This document shows, piece after piece, positions 6,498-15,201 of a stretch of 64,000 bases of DNA. The position numbers were made by a program, and so were the translations under genes. Origin of the DNA: Planctomonas deserti (GTDB taxonomy: Bacteria; Actinomycetota; Actinomycetes; Actinomycetales; Microbacteriaceae); assembly GCF_003067705.1 (NCBI RefSeq), contig NZ_QANL01000002.1, positions 372,001 through 436,000 on the forward strand, read 5' to 3'. The notes under the pieces were generated by a model that saw nothing but the letters and a program-made list of their open reading frames with translations, was not told where the DNA came from and did not search any database. Position 1 is the first letter of the stretch, and each line of letters opens with the position of its first letter.

Positions 6498-8606
6498 ATG
6501 ACCGACCCCTCCCGCACCGACGCCTTCCGCAGCCGCATCCTCTTCGGGGCCGCGTACTACGCGGAGTATCAGCCCGAGCCGCGCACCGCGGAGGATCTCG
6601 ACCTCATGCGGGAGGCGGGGTTCAGCGTCATCCGGGTCGGCGAGTCGGTGTGGTCGACGTGGGAGCCGCGGGACGGCGAGTTCGATCTGGACTGGCTGCA
6701 GCCCGTGCTGGACGGCGCGCACGAGCGGGGTATCTCCGTCATCCTCGGCACGCCCACCTACGCGGTACCGCCGTGGCTCCAGCGGGCGCACCCCGAGATC
6801 GCGGCCGAGCGCCCCACCGGCACGCGCCACCCCTGGGGTGCGCGGCAGGAGGTCGACTACACGCACCCGGCCTTCCTCTTCCACGCCGAGCGGGTGATCC
6901 GCAGGGTCATCGCCCGGTACGCCGAGCACCCGGCGGTCATCGGCTACCAGGTGGACAACGAGCCCGGCATGCTGCTGTTCCACAACCGGCACACGTTCGT
7001 GCGCTTCGTGGAGCGGCTGAAGGACCGCTACGGCGACGTCGAGACGCTGAACCGCGAGTGGGGCCTCACCTACTGGTCCCACCGCATCTCCGACTGGGCC
7101 GAGCTCTGGGTGCCGGACGGCAACACCCTCCCGCAGTACGACCTCGCCTGGCGGCGTTACCAGGCCGAGCTCACCACCGAGTACATCTCCTGGCAGGCCG
7201 AGATCGTGCGCGAGTACGCCCGCGACGACCAGTTCGTGACGACCTGCCTCGCCTACCCGCGACCGGCGATGGACGACGAGGCCATCACCACCGCCCTCGA
7301 CGTGACCGCGGGCAACCCCTACTACGGCATGCAGGACCGGCTCGGCTTCGAGGCGGAGCGCGACCCCATCTCGGCCTGGACGACGACCGGGGTCTGGGGC
7401 CTGCTGCGCCAGGCCGACCGGATGTACTCCTCGCGCCAGGAGCGCTACCTCGTGACCGAGACCAACGCGGGAAGCATCTCCGGCAGCTACCACAACTACC
7501 CGCCCTACCCGGGGCAGCTCCGGCAGGCCGCCCTCGCCCTCGTGGCCCGCGGCGCCGCCATGGTCGAGTACTGGCACTGGCACAGCCTCCACTTCGGCAC
7601 GGAGACCTACTGGGGCGGCATCCTCCCGCACAGCCAGCGACCCGGCCGCATCTACCGCGAGATCGCCGAAATCGGCGCCACCCTCCGCAGCATCGGCGAC
7701 TCGCTTGAGGGATACGTGCCGGACGCCGACGTGACCCTCCTCTTCAGCAACCCCAGCAAGTGGGCCATGGAGTTCTTCCCGCCGCTCAGCGAGGGCGACG
7801 GACCGGACGCCTCGTCCTACAACCGCATCTTCGACGCGTTCTACCGAGGTGTGGTCGACGCGGGCCGGCAGGCGCGGGTGCTGCACGACGTGCAGGCGCT
7901 CGCCCTGACCGCCGCGCAACTCGCCGAGCAGCATCCCGTGCTCGTCGTGCCCGCGCTGTACGTGGCGACGGACGAGCTCCTCGGACTCCTGCGCGACTAT
8001 GCGGAGGCCGGCGGCCACCTCGTGATCGGCCCCCGCACCGGCTACGGCGACGAGGAGGCCCGCGCACGCCGCGCGGTCGCCCCGGCGATCCTGACCGCGA
8101 GCGCCGGGGTCTGGTACGACGAGTTCTCGAACCTCGACCACGACCTCGCGCTGACCGCGGACGGCGACCTCCGCCTCTCCGCGGGAGCTCGCGGCACGGC
8201 GTGGGCCGACGGACTCGAGGCCGACGGCGCAACCGTGCTCGCCGCCTACGACCACCCGGAGTTCGGGCGGTTCGCGGCCATCACCTCCCGCGGCTCGGGC
8301 GCCGGCCGGATCACGACGGTCGGCACCGTGCCCAACCCGGTGCTGTCCGAGGACCTCGCCCGCTGGCTCGCCCCGGACCCGATCGCCTCCGGCTGGCAGC
8401 AGCCCGCCTCCGTGACCGTGCTCTCCGGCCGCGCGGGCGCGACGCGCGCCTGGTTCGTGCACAACTGGAGCTCCCACCCCGCATCCGTCGTCGCCCCGGC
8501 GACGGTGCGCGACCTCGTCACGGGCGCGGAGCACGCGCCCGGCACGACCCTCTCGCTCGAGCCCTGGACCTGCCTGGTCCTGGCGGAGCAGGAACCCCGC
8601 CGGTAA
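6498..8606 (+). CDS. Beta-galactosidase, glycoside hydrolase family 42
   Basis: This 702-residue protein is full length for GH42. It opens with FGAAYYAEYQPEP and the family TIM-barrel pattern. The acid/base Glu is at about residue 155 (YQVDNEPG) and the nucleophile Glu at about 321 (LVTETNAGS). A beta-galactosidase trimerisation domain follows (from about residue 415), then a small C-terminal beta domain. There is no signal peptide, so it acts in the cytoplasm on imported galactosides. GGAG lies 8 bases before the ATG. Next come the ABC transporter genes, and two operators lie upstream, so expression is probably induced by galactoside. The first GH42 lacks the Cys zinc cluster seen in the second one. 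Confidence 0.92.
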   Translation: MTDPSRTDAFRSRILFGAAYYAEYQPEPRTAEDLDLMREAGFSVIRVGESVWSTWEPRDGEFDLDWLQPVLDGAHERGISVILGTPTYAVPPWLQRAHPEIAAERPTGTRHPWGARQEVDYTHPAFLFHAERVIRRVIARYAEHPAVIGYQVDNEPGMLLFHNRHTFVRFVERLKDRYGDVETLNREWGLTYWSHRISDWAELWVPDGNTLPQYDLAWRRYQAELTTEYISWQAEIVREYARDDQFVTTCLAYPRPAMDDEAITTALDVTAGNPYYGMQDRLGFEAERDPISAWTTTGVWGLLRQADRMYSSRQERYLVTETNAGSISGSYHNYPPYPGQLRQAALALVARGAAMVEYWHWHSLHFGTETYWGGILPHSQRPGRIYREIAEIGATLRSIGDSLEGYVPDADVTLLFSNPSKWAMEFFPPLSEGDGPDASSYNRIFDAFYRGVVDAGRQARVLHDVQALALTAAQLAEQHPVLVVPALYVATDELLGLLRDYAEAGGHLVIGPRTGYGDEEARARRAVAPAILTASAGVWYDEFSNLDHDLALTADGDLRLSAGARGTAWADGLEADGATVLAAYDHPEFGRFAAITSRGSGAGRITTVGTVPNPVLSEDLARWLAPDPIASGWQQPASVTVLSGRAGATRAWFVHNWSSHPASVVAPATVRDLVTGAEHAPGTTLSLEPWTCLVLAEQEPRR

Positions 8607-8641
8607 CGGACCCGGCGGGCCGAACAAAGGAAGAACAGGAC

Positions 8642-10000
8642 ATGCGCAGAGTGGTACCGAGAACAGCGAAGATGCTGGGTGCTTCGGCGGTGGCGGCGGC
8701 GCTGCTGCTCACCGGCTGCACCGCATCGGACGGTGGCGGCGGCGGCGGGAACCAGGCCCCCGCCTCCCAGGACGAGATCGACGAGGCGCTCAGCACGCCG
8801 ACCAAGCTCACGTTCTGGACGTGGGTCCCCGACATCCAGAACGAGGTCGACCTCTTCGAGGCGGAGTACCCGGAGATCGACGTCGAGGTCGTGAACGTCG
8901 GCCAGGGCGCCCCGCACTACCAGAAGATCCGCACCGCCATCGAGGCGGGCGAGGGTGCACCGGACGTCGTACAGATGGAGTACCAGTACATCAACTCCTT
9001 CGCCCTCACCGAGAGCCTGCTCGACCTCGCGCCCTACGGCGCGGACGAGCTCGAGGGCGACTACGTGGACTGGGTCTGGAACCAGGTGTCGAAGGACGGC
9101 GCCGTCTACGGCATCCCGCAGGACGTCGGCCCCATGGGCAACCTGTACCGCGAGGACATCCTGGCCAAGGCGGGCATCACCGAGGCACCTGCCACCTGGG
9201 AGGAGTACGCGACGGCGGCCGAGGCCGTGAAGAGCGCGACCGGCTCCTACATCACGAACTTCGCACCCAACCAGGCGGGCCAGGTCATCGGGCTCCTCTG
9301 GCAGGCGGGGGAGAAGCCGTTCTCCTACGACGGCGACCAGACCGTCGGCGTGAACGTCAACTCCGACCGCGCCAAGGAGGTCATGGCCTACTGGCAGGAC
9401 CTCGTGCAGCGCGATCTCGTGTCCATCGACCCGGACTTCACGGACCAGTGGTACCAGGGCCTGGCGAGCGGCAAGTACGCCGGCTGGCTGACCGCCGCAT
9501 GGGGCCCCGTGTTCCTGCAGGGCACGGCCGGCGAGACCTCGGGCCTCTGGCGCGCGGCCGAGCTTCCGCAGTACGCCGAGGGTGAGAGCGTGTCGGGCAA
9601 CTGGGGCGGCTCGTCCGACGCGGTGCTCGCGTCGACCGAGAACCCCATCGCCGCATACGAGCTCGCGAAGTGGATCAACAACGACAAGGCGTCGACGCTG
9701 AAGTTCGCGACGGAGCAGTTCCTGTTCCCGCCGCAGAACGACGTGCTCGAGGACCCGGCGTTCGTGGACCAGGAGGCCGAGTTCTACGGCGGCCAGAAGG
9801 TGAACCAGCTCTTCTCGGAGATCTCGGGCACCGTCGACTCCGACTTCGACTGGCTGCCCTACATGGACTACGCCTACTCGAGCTTCGAGGACTCCATCGG
9901 CAAGGCCATCGCGGAGAAGGGCGACCTCTCCGCCGGCCTCGACGAGTGGCAGGACCTGCTCACCACGTACGCGACCGACCAGGGCTTCACGGTCGAGTAG
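8642..10000 (+). CDS. Sugar ABC transporter substrate-binding lipoprotein
   Basis: This is a 452-residue family-1 extracellular solute-binding protein. The N-terminus is a lipoprotein signal: basic MRRVVPRTAK, a hydrophobic Ala/Leu stretch and the lipobox LLTGC at about residues 20-24, followed by a Gly-rich linker. The body has the usual features of sugar-binding proteins (LTFWTWVPDIQNEV, PDVVQMEYQ, YGIPQDVGPMGNLY). AAGGAAG precedes the ATG. It is the first of three transporter genes between two beta-galactosidases, so galacto-oligosaccharides or lactose are the expected ligands. A strong hairpin follows the gene. Confidence 0.92.
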   Translation: MRRVVPRTAKMLGASAVAAALLLTGCTASDGGGGGGNQAPASQDEIDEALSTPTKLTFWTWVPDIQNEVDLFEAEYPEIDVEVVNVGQGAPHYQKIRTAIEAGEGAPDVVQMEYQYINSFALTESLLDLAPYGADELEGDYVDWVWNQVSKDGAVYGIPQDVGPMGNLYREDILAKAGITEAPATWEEYATAAEAVKSATGSYITNFAPNQAGQVIGLLWQAGEKPFSYDGDQTVGVNVNSDRAKEVMAYWQDLVQRDLVSIDPDFTDQWYQGLASGKYAGWLTAAWGPVFLQGTAGETSGLWRAAELPQYAEGESVSGNWGGSSDAVLASTENPIAAYELAKWINNDKASTLKFATEQFLFPPQNDVLEDPAFVDQEAEFYGGQKVNQLFSEISGTVDSDFDWLPYMDYAYSSFEDSIGKAIAEKGDLSAGLDEWQDLLTTYATDQGFTVE

Positions 10001-10009
10001 CGCCACCGC

Positions 10010-10049
10010 GGGAACCGGCCGGCCGGCCGAGGTCGGCCGGCCGGTTCCC
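10010..10049 (+). promoter_or_regulatory. Strong hairpin between binding-protein and permease genes
   Basis: Arms of 16 bases (10010-10025 and 10034-10049; GGGAACCGGCCGGCCG on the left) pair perfectly around an 8-base loop. There is no T-tract. Hairpins after the binding-protein gene are common in ABC operons; they protect the upstream mRNA or partly attenuate the permease genes, giving more binding protein than permease. That role is inferred. Confidence 0.65.
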
Positions 10050-10078
10050 CCTGCTCCTTCCAGACATCGGAGTCTCGA

Positions 10079-11002
10079 ATGACACGCACCTCAGCGCCAC
10101 CCGCCCGGCGGCCGCGGCACAACGCAACCCAGCGGCGGCAGAACCGCGCCGCCTACCTCTTCGTCGCCCCCTTCATGCTGATCTTCATCGCCATGCTGGT
10201 GGTGCCGCTCTTCTACTCCGGGTACCTGAGCTTCTTCCAGGACCGGCTCATCGGCGGCTCCACGTTCGTGGGCTTCCAGAACTACGTCCGGGCGCTCACT
10301 GACCAGGGCTTCATCGACGGCGTGCTGCGGATGGGCGGATTCCTCCTCGTCCAGGTGCCGATCATGCTCGCCCTCGCGCTGTTCATCGCCCTCGCCGTGG
10401 ACTCCGGTCGCGTGCGCGGCGGCAAGTACGTGCGCCTGCTCGTGTTCGTGCCCTACGCGGTGCCCGGCGTGCTCGCCGCGCTCATGTGGGGCTACCTGTA
10501 CGGCAACGACTTCGGTCCGATCGCCCAGACCATCCGGGCCACCGGGCTGGACGCGCCGAACCTGCTGTCGCCCGACCTGATCCTCTACTCGATCATGAAC
10601 GTGGTCACCTGGGGCTTCGTCGGCTACAACATGATCATCATGTACGCCGCGCTGCGGTCCATTCCCGGCGAGCTCTACGAGGCGGCGGAGATCGACGGCG
10701 CGGGCCAGTTCCGCATCGCCTGGAGCATCAAGATCCCCGCGATCCGGCCCGCGATCCTGCTCACGGTCATCTTCTCCATCATCGGCACGTTCCAGCTGTT
10801 CGCGGAGCCGAGCCTGTTCGACGCCATCGCGCCGAACGCCATCTCCGACTCGTACACGCCGAACTACTACGCCTACAACCTCGCGTTCGTCAACCAGAAC
10901 ATCAACTACGCCGCGGCCATCGCCTTCATCCTCGGCATCGTGATCATGATCGTCAGCTACGTCGTGCAGCTGTCGACCCAGAGACGGGAGCGACTGTCGT
11001 GA
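10079..11002 (+). CDS. Sugar ABC transporter permease, MalF type
   Basis: This 307-residue protein has six predicted membrane segments. The first is about residues 24-45 (YLFVAPFMLIFIAMLVVPLF). The EAA loop that docks with the ATPase reads AAEIDGAGQFRIAWSIKIP at about residues 202-220. The arginine/asparagine-rich N-terminal tail and length match MalF/UgpA-type subunits of the CUT1 family. The ATG lies 9 bases past GGAG. Its stop overlaps the start of the second permease (GTGA), indicating translational coupling. No ATPase gene is present in the cluster, so a shared MsiK-like ATPase encoded elsewhere is expected. Confidence 0.93.
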   Translation: MTRTSAPPARRPRHNATQRRQNRAAYLFVAPFMLIFIAMLVVPLFYSGYLSFFQDRLIGGSTFVGFQNYVRALTDQGFIDGVLRMGGFLLVQVPIMLALALFIALAVDSGRVRGGKYVRLLVFVPYAVPGVLAALMWGYLYGNDFGPIAQTIRATGLDAPNLLSPDLILYSIMNVVTWGFVGYNMIIMYAALRSIPGELYEAAEIDGAGQFRIAWSIKIPAIRPAILLTVIFSIIGTFQLFAEPSLFDAIAPNAISDSYTPNYYAYNLAFVNQNINYAAAIAFILGIVIMIVSYVVQLSTQRRERLS

Positions 11003-11946
11003 GCGCCATCCCCATCGTCGACGCCGCCGGAGCGGCGGAGACCACCCCGCGCGGCCCCGAGGCGGGCCTGCCCCGCCGGTCGAAGCGCCGCTTCGATCCC
11101 GAGAACCGCAGGAGCACCCTGCTCACGATCGTCCTCTGGGTGATCGTGCTGTACTTCCTGTTCCCGCTGGTCTGGCTGGTCGTGGCCTCCACCAAGAACA
11201 ACACCGACCTGTTCTCCAGCTTCGGGCTCTGGTTCGGCAAGGACTTCAGCCTGTGGGAGAACCTGCAGTCGGTGTTCTCGGTGCAGAACGGCATCTTCCT
11301 CCGCTGGGGCTGGAACACGATCTTCTACTCGGTCGTGAGCGGGCTCGGCGCCGCGCTGCTGTCCACCATGGCCGGCTACGCGTTCGCGAAGTACCGGTTC
11401 CCCGGCGGCGTGCTGATGTTCAGCGTCGTGCTCGGCGCCATCATGGTGCCGCTCACCGCGCTGGCGATCCCCACCTACCTGATGTTCAGCAACTTCGGCA
11501 TCACGAACACCGCCTGGGCCATCATCCTGCCGTCGCTGGTCAGCCCGTTCGGCGTGTTCCTCATGCGGGTGTACGCCGCGGACGCCATCCCCGACGGCCT
11601 CATCGAGGCGGCACGCATCGACGGGGCGGGGGAGTTCCGCATCTTCTGGCAGGTGGGCCTGCGCCTGCTCGGACCGGGCGTCGTGACGGTGTTCCTGTTC
11701 GCCCTCGTGGCGACCTGGAACAACTACCTGCTGCCGCTCATCATGCTCAACAGCCCGTCCCTCTTCCCGCTCACGGTCGGCCTCGCTCAGCAGCAGTCCG
11801 CCAGTGCCGCGGGCGGCGGCTCCCAGGCCCTGTTCTCCACGGTCATCACGGGCTCGCTCGTGTCCGTGATCCCGCTCGTCATCGCCTTCCTCTACCTGCA
11901 GCGCTACTGGCAGAGCGGCCTGGCTACCGGCGGCGTCAAGGGCTGA
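10999..11946 (+). CDS. Sugar ABC transporter permease, MalG type
   Basis: This 315-residue inner-membrane subunit has six predicted membrane segments. The first (about residues 39-60) is TIVLWVIVLYFLFPLVWLVV. The EAA motif is EAARIDGAGEFRIFWQVGL. The GTG start overlaps the stop of the upstream permease by four bases. The longer frame upstream is only the shadow of that gene. It forms the translocation pore with the MalF-type subunit, fed by the lipoprotein encoded first. The second GH42 gene follows after 87 bases. Confidence 0.93.
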   Translation: MSAIPIVDAAGAAETTPRGPEAGLPRRSKRRFDPENRRSTLLTIVLWVIVLYFLFPLVWLVVASTKNNTDLFSSFGLWFGKDFSLWENLQSVFSVQNGIFLRWGWNTIFYSVVSGLGAALLSTMAGYAFAKYRFPGGVLMFSVVLGAIMVPLTALAIPTYLMFSNFGITNTAWAIILPSLVSPFGVFLMRVYAADAIPDGLIEAARIDGAGEFRIFWQVGLRLLGPGVVTVFLFALVATWNNYLLPLIMLNSPSLFPLTVGLAQQQSASAAGGGSQALFSTVITGSLVSVIPLVIAFLYLQRYWQSGLATGGVKG

Positions 11947-12033
11947 CGCTCCATCCGTGCCGCTTCCGCGCCCGGCGCGGCACGCGCATCACGCACCATT
12001 CGCACACGACGAAGAGACGGAAAGGACGGCTCC

Positions 12034-14006
12034 ATGCCGATCTGGTACGGCGGAGACTACAACCCCGAGCAGTGGCCGGAGGAGGTGTGGGACGAGGACG
12101 TCCGGCTCATGCAGCGGGGCGGCATCACCCTCGCCACCGTCGGCGTCTTCTCCTGGGCGAAGCTGGAACCCCGGGAGGGTGAGTTCGACTTCGGCTGGCT
12201 CGACCGGGTGCTGGACGGGCTGCACGCGGGGGGCATCCGGGTGGACCTCGCCACGGCCACCGCGTCGCCGCCGCCCTGGCTGCCGCATGCCTACCCCGAG
12301 GTTCTTCCCGTCACCGCGGACGGGGTGACCCTGTCCGTGGGCAGCCGACAGCACTACTGCCCGAGCTCTCCCGTCTACCGTCGGCTCGCCGCGAGGCTCG
12401 TCAGCGCGATCGCGGAGCGTTACGGCTCGCACCCGGCGCTCGAGCTGTGGCACGTGAACAACGAGTACGGCTGCCACGTCGCGCACTGCTACTGCGACGT
12501 GTCGGCGAAGGCCTTCCGCCAGTGGCTGCGGAACCGGTACGGCAGCATCGACCGGCTCAACGAGGCCTGGGGCACGGCGTTCTGGTCGCAGCAGTACGGC
12601 GACTTCGCCGAGGTGTACCCGCCTCGGACGATGCCGACGTACAGAACCCCGGGCACGCGCTCGACTTCGACCGGTTCAGCTCGGACGAGCTGCTCGACTG
12701 CTACCGCAGGGAGCGGGACATCCTGCGCGAGGCGACACCGGACGTGCCCATCACGACCAACTTCATGGGCTTCTTCAAGGGCGTCGACTACTGGCGGTGG
12801 GCGAAGGAGGTCGACGTCGTCAGCGACGACAGCTACCCCGACCCCGCGGACCCGGACTCGCCCGCCTACGGCGCGATGGTGCGCGACCTCGTGCGGTCGC
12901 TCGGCGGCGGGCGGCCCTGGATCCTCATGGAGCAGGCGTCGAGCGCGGTGAACTGGCGGCGCCGCAACGCCGCGAAGCCCGCGGGCATGAACCGCGCGCT
13001 CTCGTACCAGGCGCTCGGCCGCGGCGCCGACGGCATCCTCTACTTCCAGTGGCGCCAGTCGGTGGCCGGCGCCGAGAAGTTCCACTCCGGGATGCTGCCG
13101 CACGGTGGAACGGAGACGAAGACCTGGCGGGAGATCGAGCAGCTCGGCGGCGAGCTCGCCGGGCTCGACCGGGTGCGCGGCACCCGCGTGCCCGCCGACG
13201 TGGCCATCGTCTTCGACTGGGACAGCTGGTGGAGCATCGAGCAGGAGGCGACCCCCGCCGAGATCCCGTACGTGCAGCACGCCTTCGCCTGGTACCGCGA
13301 GCTCCACCGCCGCACGGTGACGGTCGACTTCGTGGCGCCGTCGGCCGACCTCAGCCGCTACCGCGCCGTGATCGTGCCGAGCCTCTTCGTCGCGACGGCG
13401 GAGGCGCTCGGCGCCCTCGACACCTATGTGCGTGCGGGCGGGCGGCTGCTCGTGACGTTCCAGACCGGAATCACCGACGAGGACGCCCACATCACCGCGG
13501 GCGGCTACCTCGGAGTGCTCGCCGAGACCCTCGGCGTGCGCGTCGAGGAGTTCGCGCCCCCGGCGGGACCGGACCTCGCGGGCACGGGCCTTGCCCCGGT
13601 TCCCGGCACCGCGTTCGGCGGCTCGCTGGTGAGCGGCGGGACGGGAACTCTGTGGTCCGAGTACCTCCACTCGGAGGGCGCGGACGTGATCGCCGCGTTC
13701 GAGGGCGGCGAGCTCGACGGCTGGCCGGCCATCACGGCGCACAGCCGCGGGGAGGGCCGGGCCTGGTACGCCGCGACACTGCCGGACCCCGAGGCCATGG
13801 CCGCCCTGCTCGACGCCGTGCTCGGCGACGCGGGCGTGAGCCCGGTGCTGCCGGAGCCCGTCGCGGGCGTCGAGGCCGTGCGTCGCGGCGACAGCGTGTT
13901 TCTGGTCAACCACGCGCCTCGCGAGGCGCGGGTGACGCTGGCCGGCGCCGAGCACGTGCTCGAGCCGCGCGGCGTCGCGGTGGTGGAGGTCGACGCCGCG
14001 GACTGA
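12034..14006 (+). pseudogene. Second GH42 beta-galactosidase, interrupted by a one-base frameshift
   Basis: Two consecutive frames together give a GH42 enzyme of about 657 residues. The first (from ATG 12034, AAAGGA upstream) has the start IWYGGDYNPEQWPEEVW, the acid/base Glu144 (HVNNEYG) and the Cys-rich zinc site GCHVAHCYCDV. It reads through PPRTMPTYR, then leaves homology at about 12643-12645. The family sequence resumes one frame back as NPGHALDFDRFSSDEL, with the nucleophile Glu (WILMEQASSA) at about residue 300 of the restored protein. One base appears to be missing next to AGAACCCC. No slippery heptamer is visible. It could be a true loss of function or a sequencing or assembly error; all catalytic features survive. 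Confidence 0.8.
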
Positions 14007-14047
14007 GCCCGCGGTCCGTGGGGGTTCGCGGTCCCTGAGACCATCGC

Positions 14048-14163
14048 GGTCCCTGAGCCCGTCGAAGGGACGGAACGGGCCTCGGACCATCACGGTCCTT
14101 GAGCCCGTCGAAGGGACGGAACGCGTGTCGGACCTTCACGGTCCCTGAGCTTGTCGAAGGGAC
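14048..14163. repeat. REP-like element, three copies (cluster 1)
   Basis: Three 24-bp copies of the form GGTCCYTGAGC...GTCGAAGGGAC lie at 14048-14071, 14094-14117 and 14140-14163, with a half copy at 14030-14040. GTCCCT and AGGGAC form a short palindrome. The cluster sits downstream of the broken GH42 gene, just before the terminator. Confidence 0.85.
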
Positions 14164-14186
14164 GTACCCCGCGCAGGAACTTCGGA

Positions 14187-14231
14187 CACGGAAAAGGCGG
14201 GGCACCGAATGTGTGCCCCGCCTTTTCCGTG
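14187..14231. terminator. Bidirectional terminator between convergent genes
   Basis: A perfect 19-bp stem, CACGGAAAAGGCGGGGCAC at 14187-14205 with its complement at 14213-14231, encloses a 7-base loop. The AAAA/TTTT blocks inside the stem serve both directions. It separates the galactoside operon from the convergent aldose epimerase gene. Confidence 0.9.
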
Positions 14232-14243
14232 CGTGCGAGCCGT

Positions 14244-15191
14244 CTAGATCGCGGCGATCGCCCAGGACGCCGACGCGGACCCGCCGGGCTCGATGAGGAT
14301 CAGGTCGTCGCCGGAGTTGAAGGCGTCGGGCGGGCAGGTCATCGGCTCGACCGCGAGGCCCACGCGGTTCATCTCCGGCTCGGGGCGGTCCGCGGTGTGC
14401 ACCTGGACCCACGGGCACTCGGCACCCCAGCGCATCGCGACGCCGGACCCGTCGGCCGCGGTCAGCCGCACCTCTGTGGCGCCGTCCCCGTTGCGGGACA
14501 GACCGGTGAAGGCGTGGTCGATGAACGTGTCGTCGATGCGTCGCGGCGAGCGAAAGTCGTAGACGCCACCGTCGGCCTCGGTGACGCTCGCGCGACCCGT
14601 CGGGATGAGCCGGTCCTCGGTCACCGTCAGCACCTCGTCCGCCGGGAGGCTCAGGGTCCACTCGTTCACGCGTCCGTCGCCCGCGCGCAGGTACGGGTGC
14701 GGGGCGGTGCCGAACGGCGCGACGCCGTGGCCCGTGTTGGTCGCGGTGACCGTGGTCTCGAGGCCCGCCTCCGACAGCGTGAAGGTGACGGCGATGTCCA
14801 GCCGGCGCGGGTAGCCGAGCTGCGCCGGGATGGTGACGCCCAGGGTGGCGGACGACCCGCTGTGCTCGCGCACCTCGTAGTCGAGCCAGCCCGCGAGCCC
14901 GTGCAGGGCATGCCCGCGCTCGGGCTCGGTCAGCCCGAGCTGCTGGGTCTCGCCGTCGAGCTCGTAGGTGCCGTCGACGACGCGGTTCGGCCAGGGCACG
15001 AGCGTCGCCCCGCGGTAGACCGGACGGATCGCGTCCTCGTCGAAGGGCACGACGAGGTCGCGCCCCTCGAACTGCAGCGAGCGCAGGCTGGCGCCGATGC
15101 TTGCGATGGTCGCCGTGTAACCGCCGGCGGAGAGGGAGACCTGCGTGCCCGAGAGCGGCGCGCCTGACGAGGGAAGTGTCATGTCGTCCAT
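14244..15191 (-). CDS. Aldose 1-epimerase family protein (mutarotase)
   Basis: This 315-residue galactose-mutarotase-like protein has the beta-sandwich signature motifs RGATLVPWPNRVVDG near the N-terminus and GHALHGLAGW, whose His binds the sugar ring oxygen. Further on are GTAPHPYLR, with the catalytic His, and a late Glu in VGLAVEPMTCPPDAFN. It interconverts alpha and beta anomers of hexoses released by the galactosidases. It lies 10 bases after the GH2 gene on the same strand and is probably cotranscribed. The start is either ATG at 15191, with AGGA close upstream, or ATG at 15182. Confidence 0.9.
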   Translation of the reverse strand: MDDMTLPSSGAPLSGTQVSLSAGGYTATIASIGASLRSLQFEGRDLVVPFDEDAIRPVYRGATLVPWPNRVVDGTYELDGETQQLGLTEPERGHALHGLAGWLDYEVREHSGSSATLGVTIPAQLGYPRRLDIAVTFTLSEAGLETTVTATNTGHGVAPFGTAPHPYLRAGDGRVNEWTLSLPADEVLTVTEDRLIPTGRASVTEADGGVYDFRSPRRIDDTFIDHAFTGLSRNGDGATEVRLTAADGSGVAMRWGAECPWVQVHTADRPEPEMNRVGLAVEPMTCPPDAFNSGDDLILIEPGGSASASWAIAAI

Positions 15192-15201
15192 TGTCCTGGA
15201 A

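Noticed and set aside
12620-12660. Programmed frameshifting in the second GH42 gene
   Set aside because: No X-XXY-YYZ slippery heptamer or strong downstream structure is visible at TACAGAACCCC, and GH42 genes are not known to need frameshifting. An indel or sequence error is simpler.
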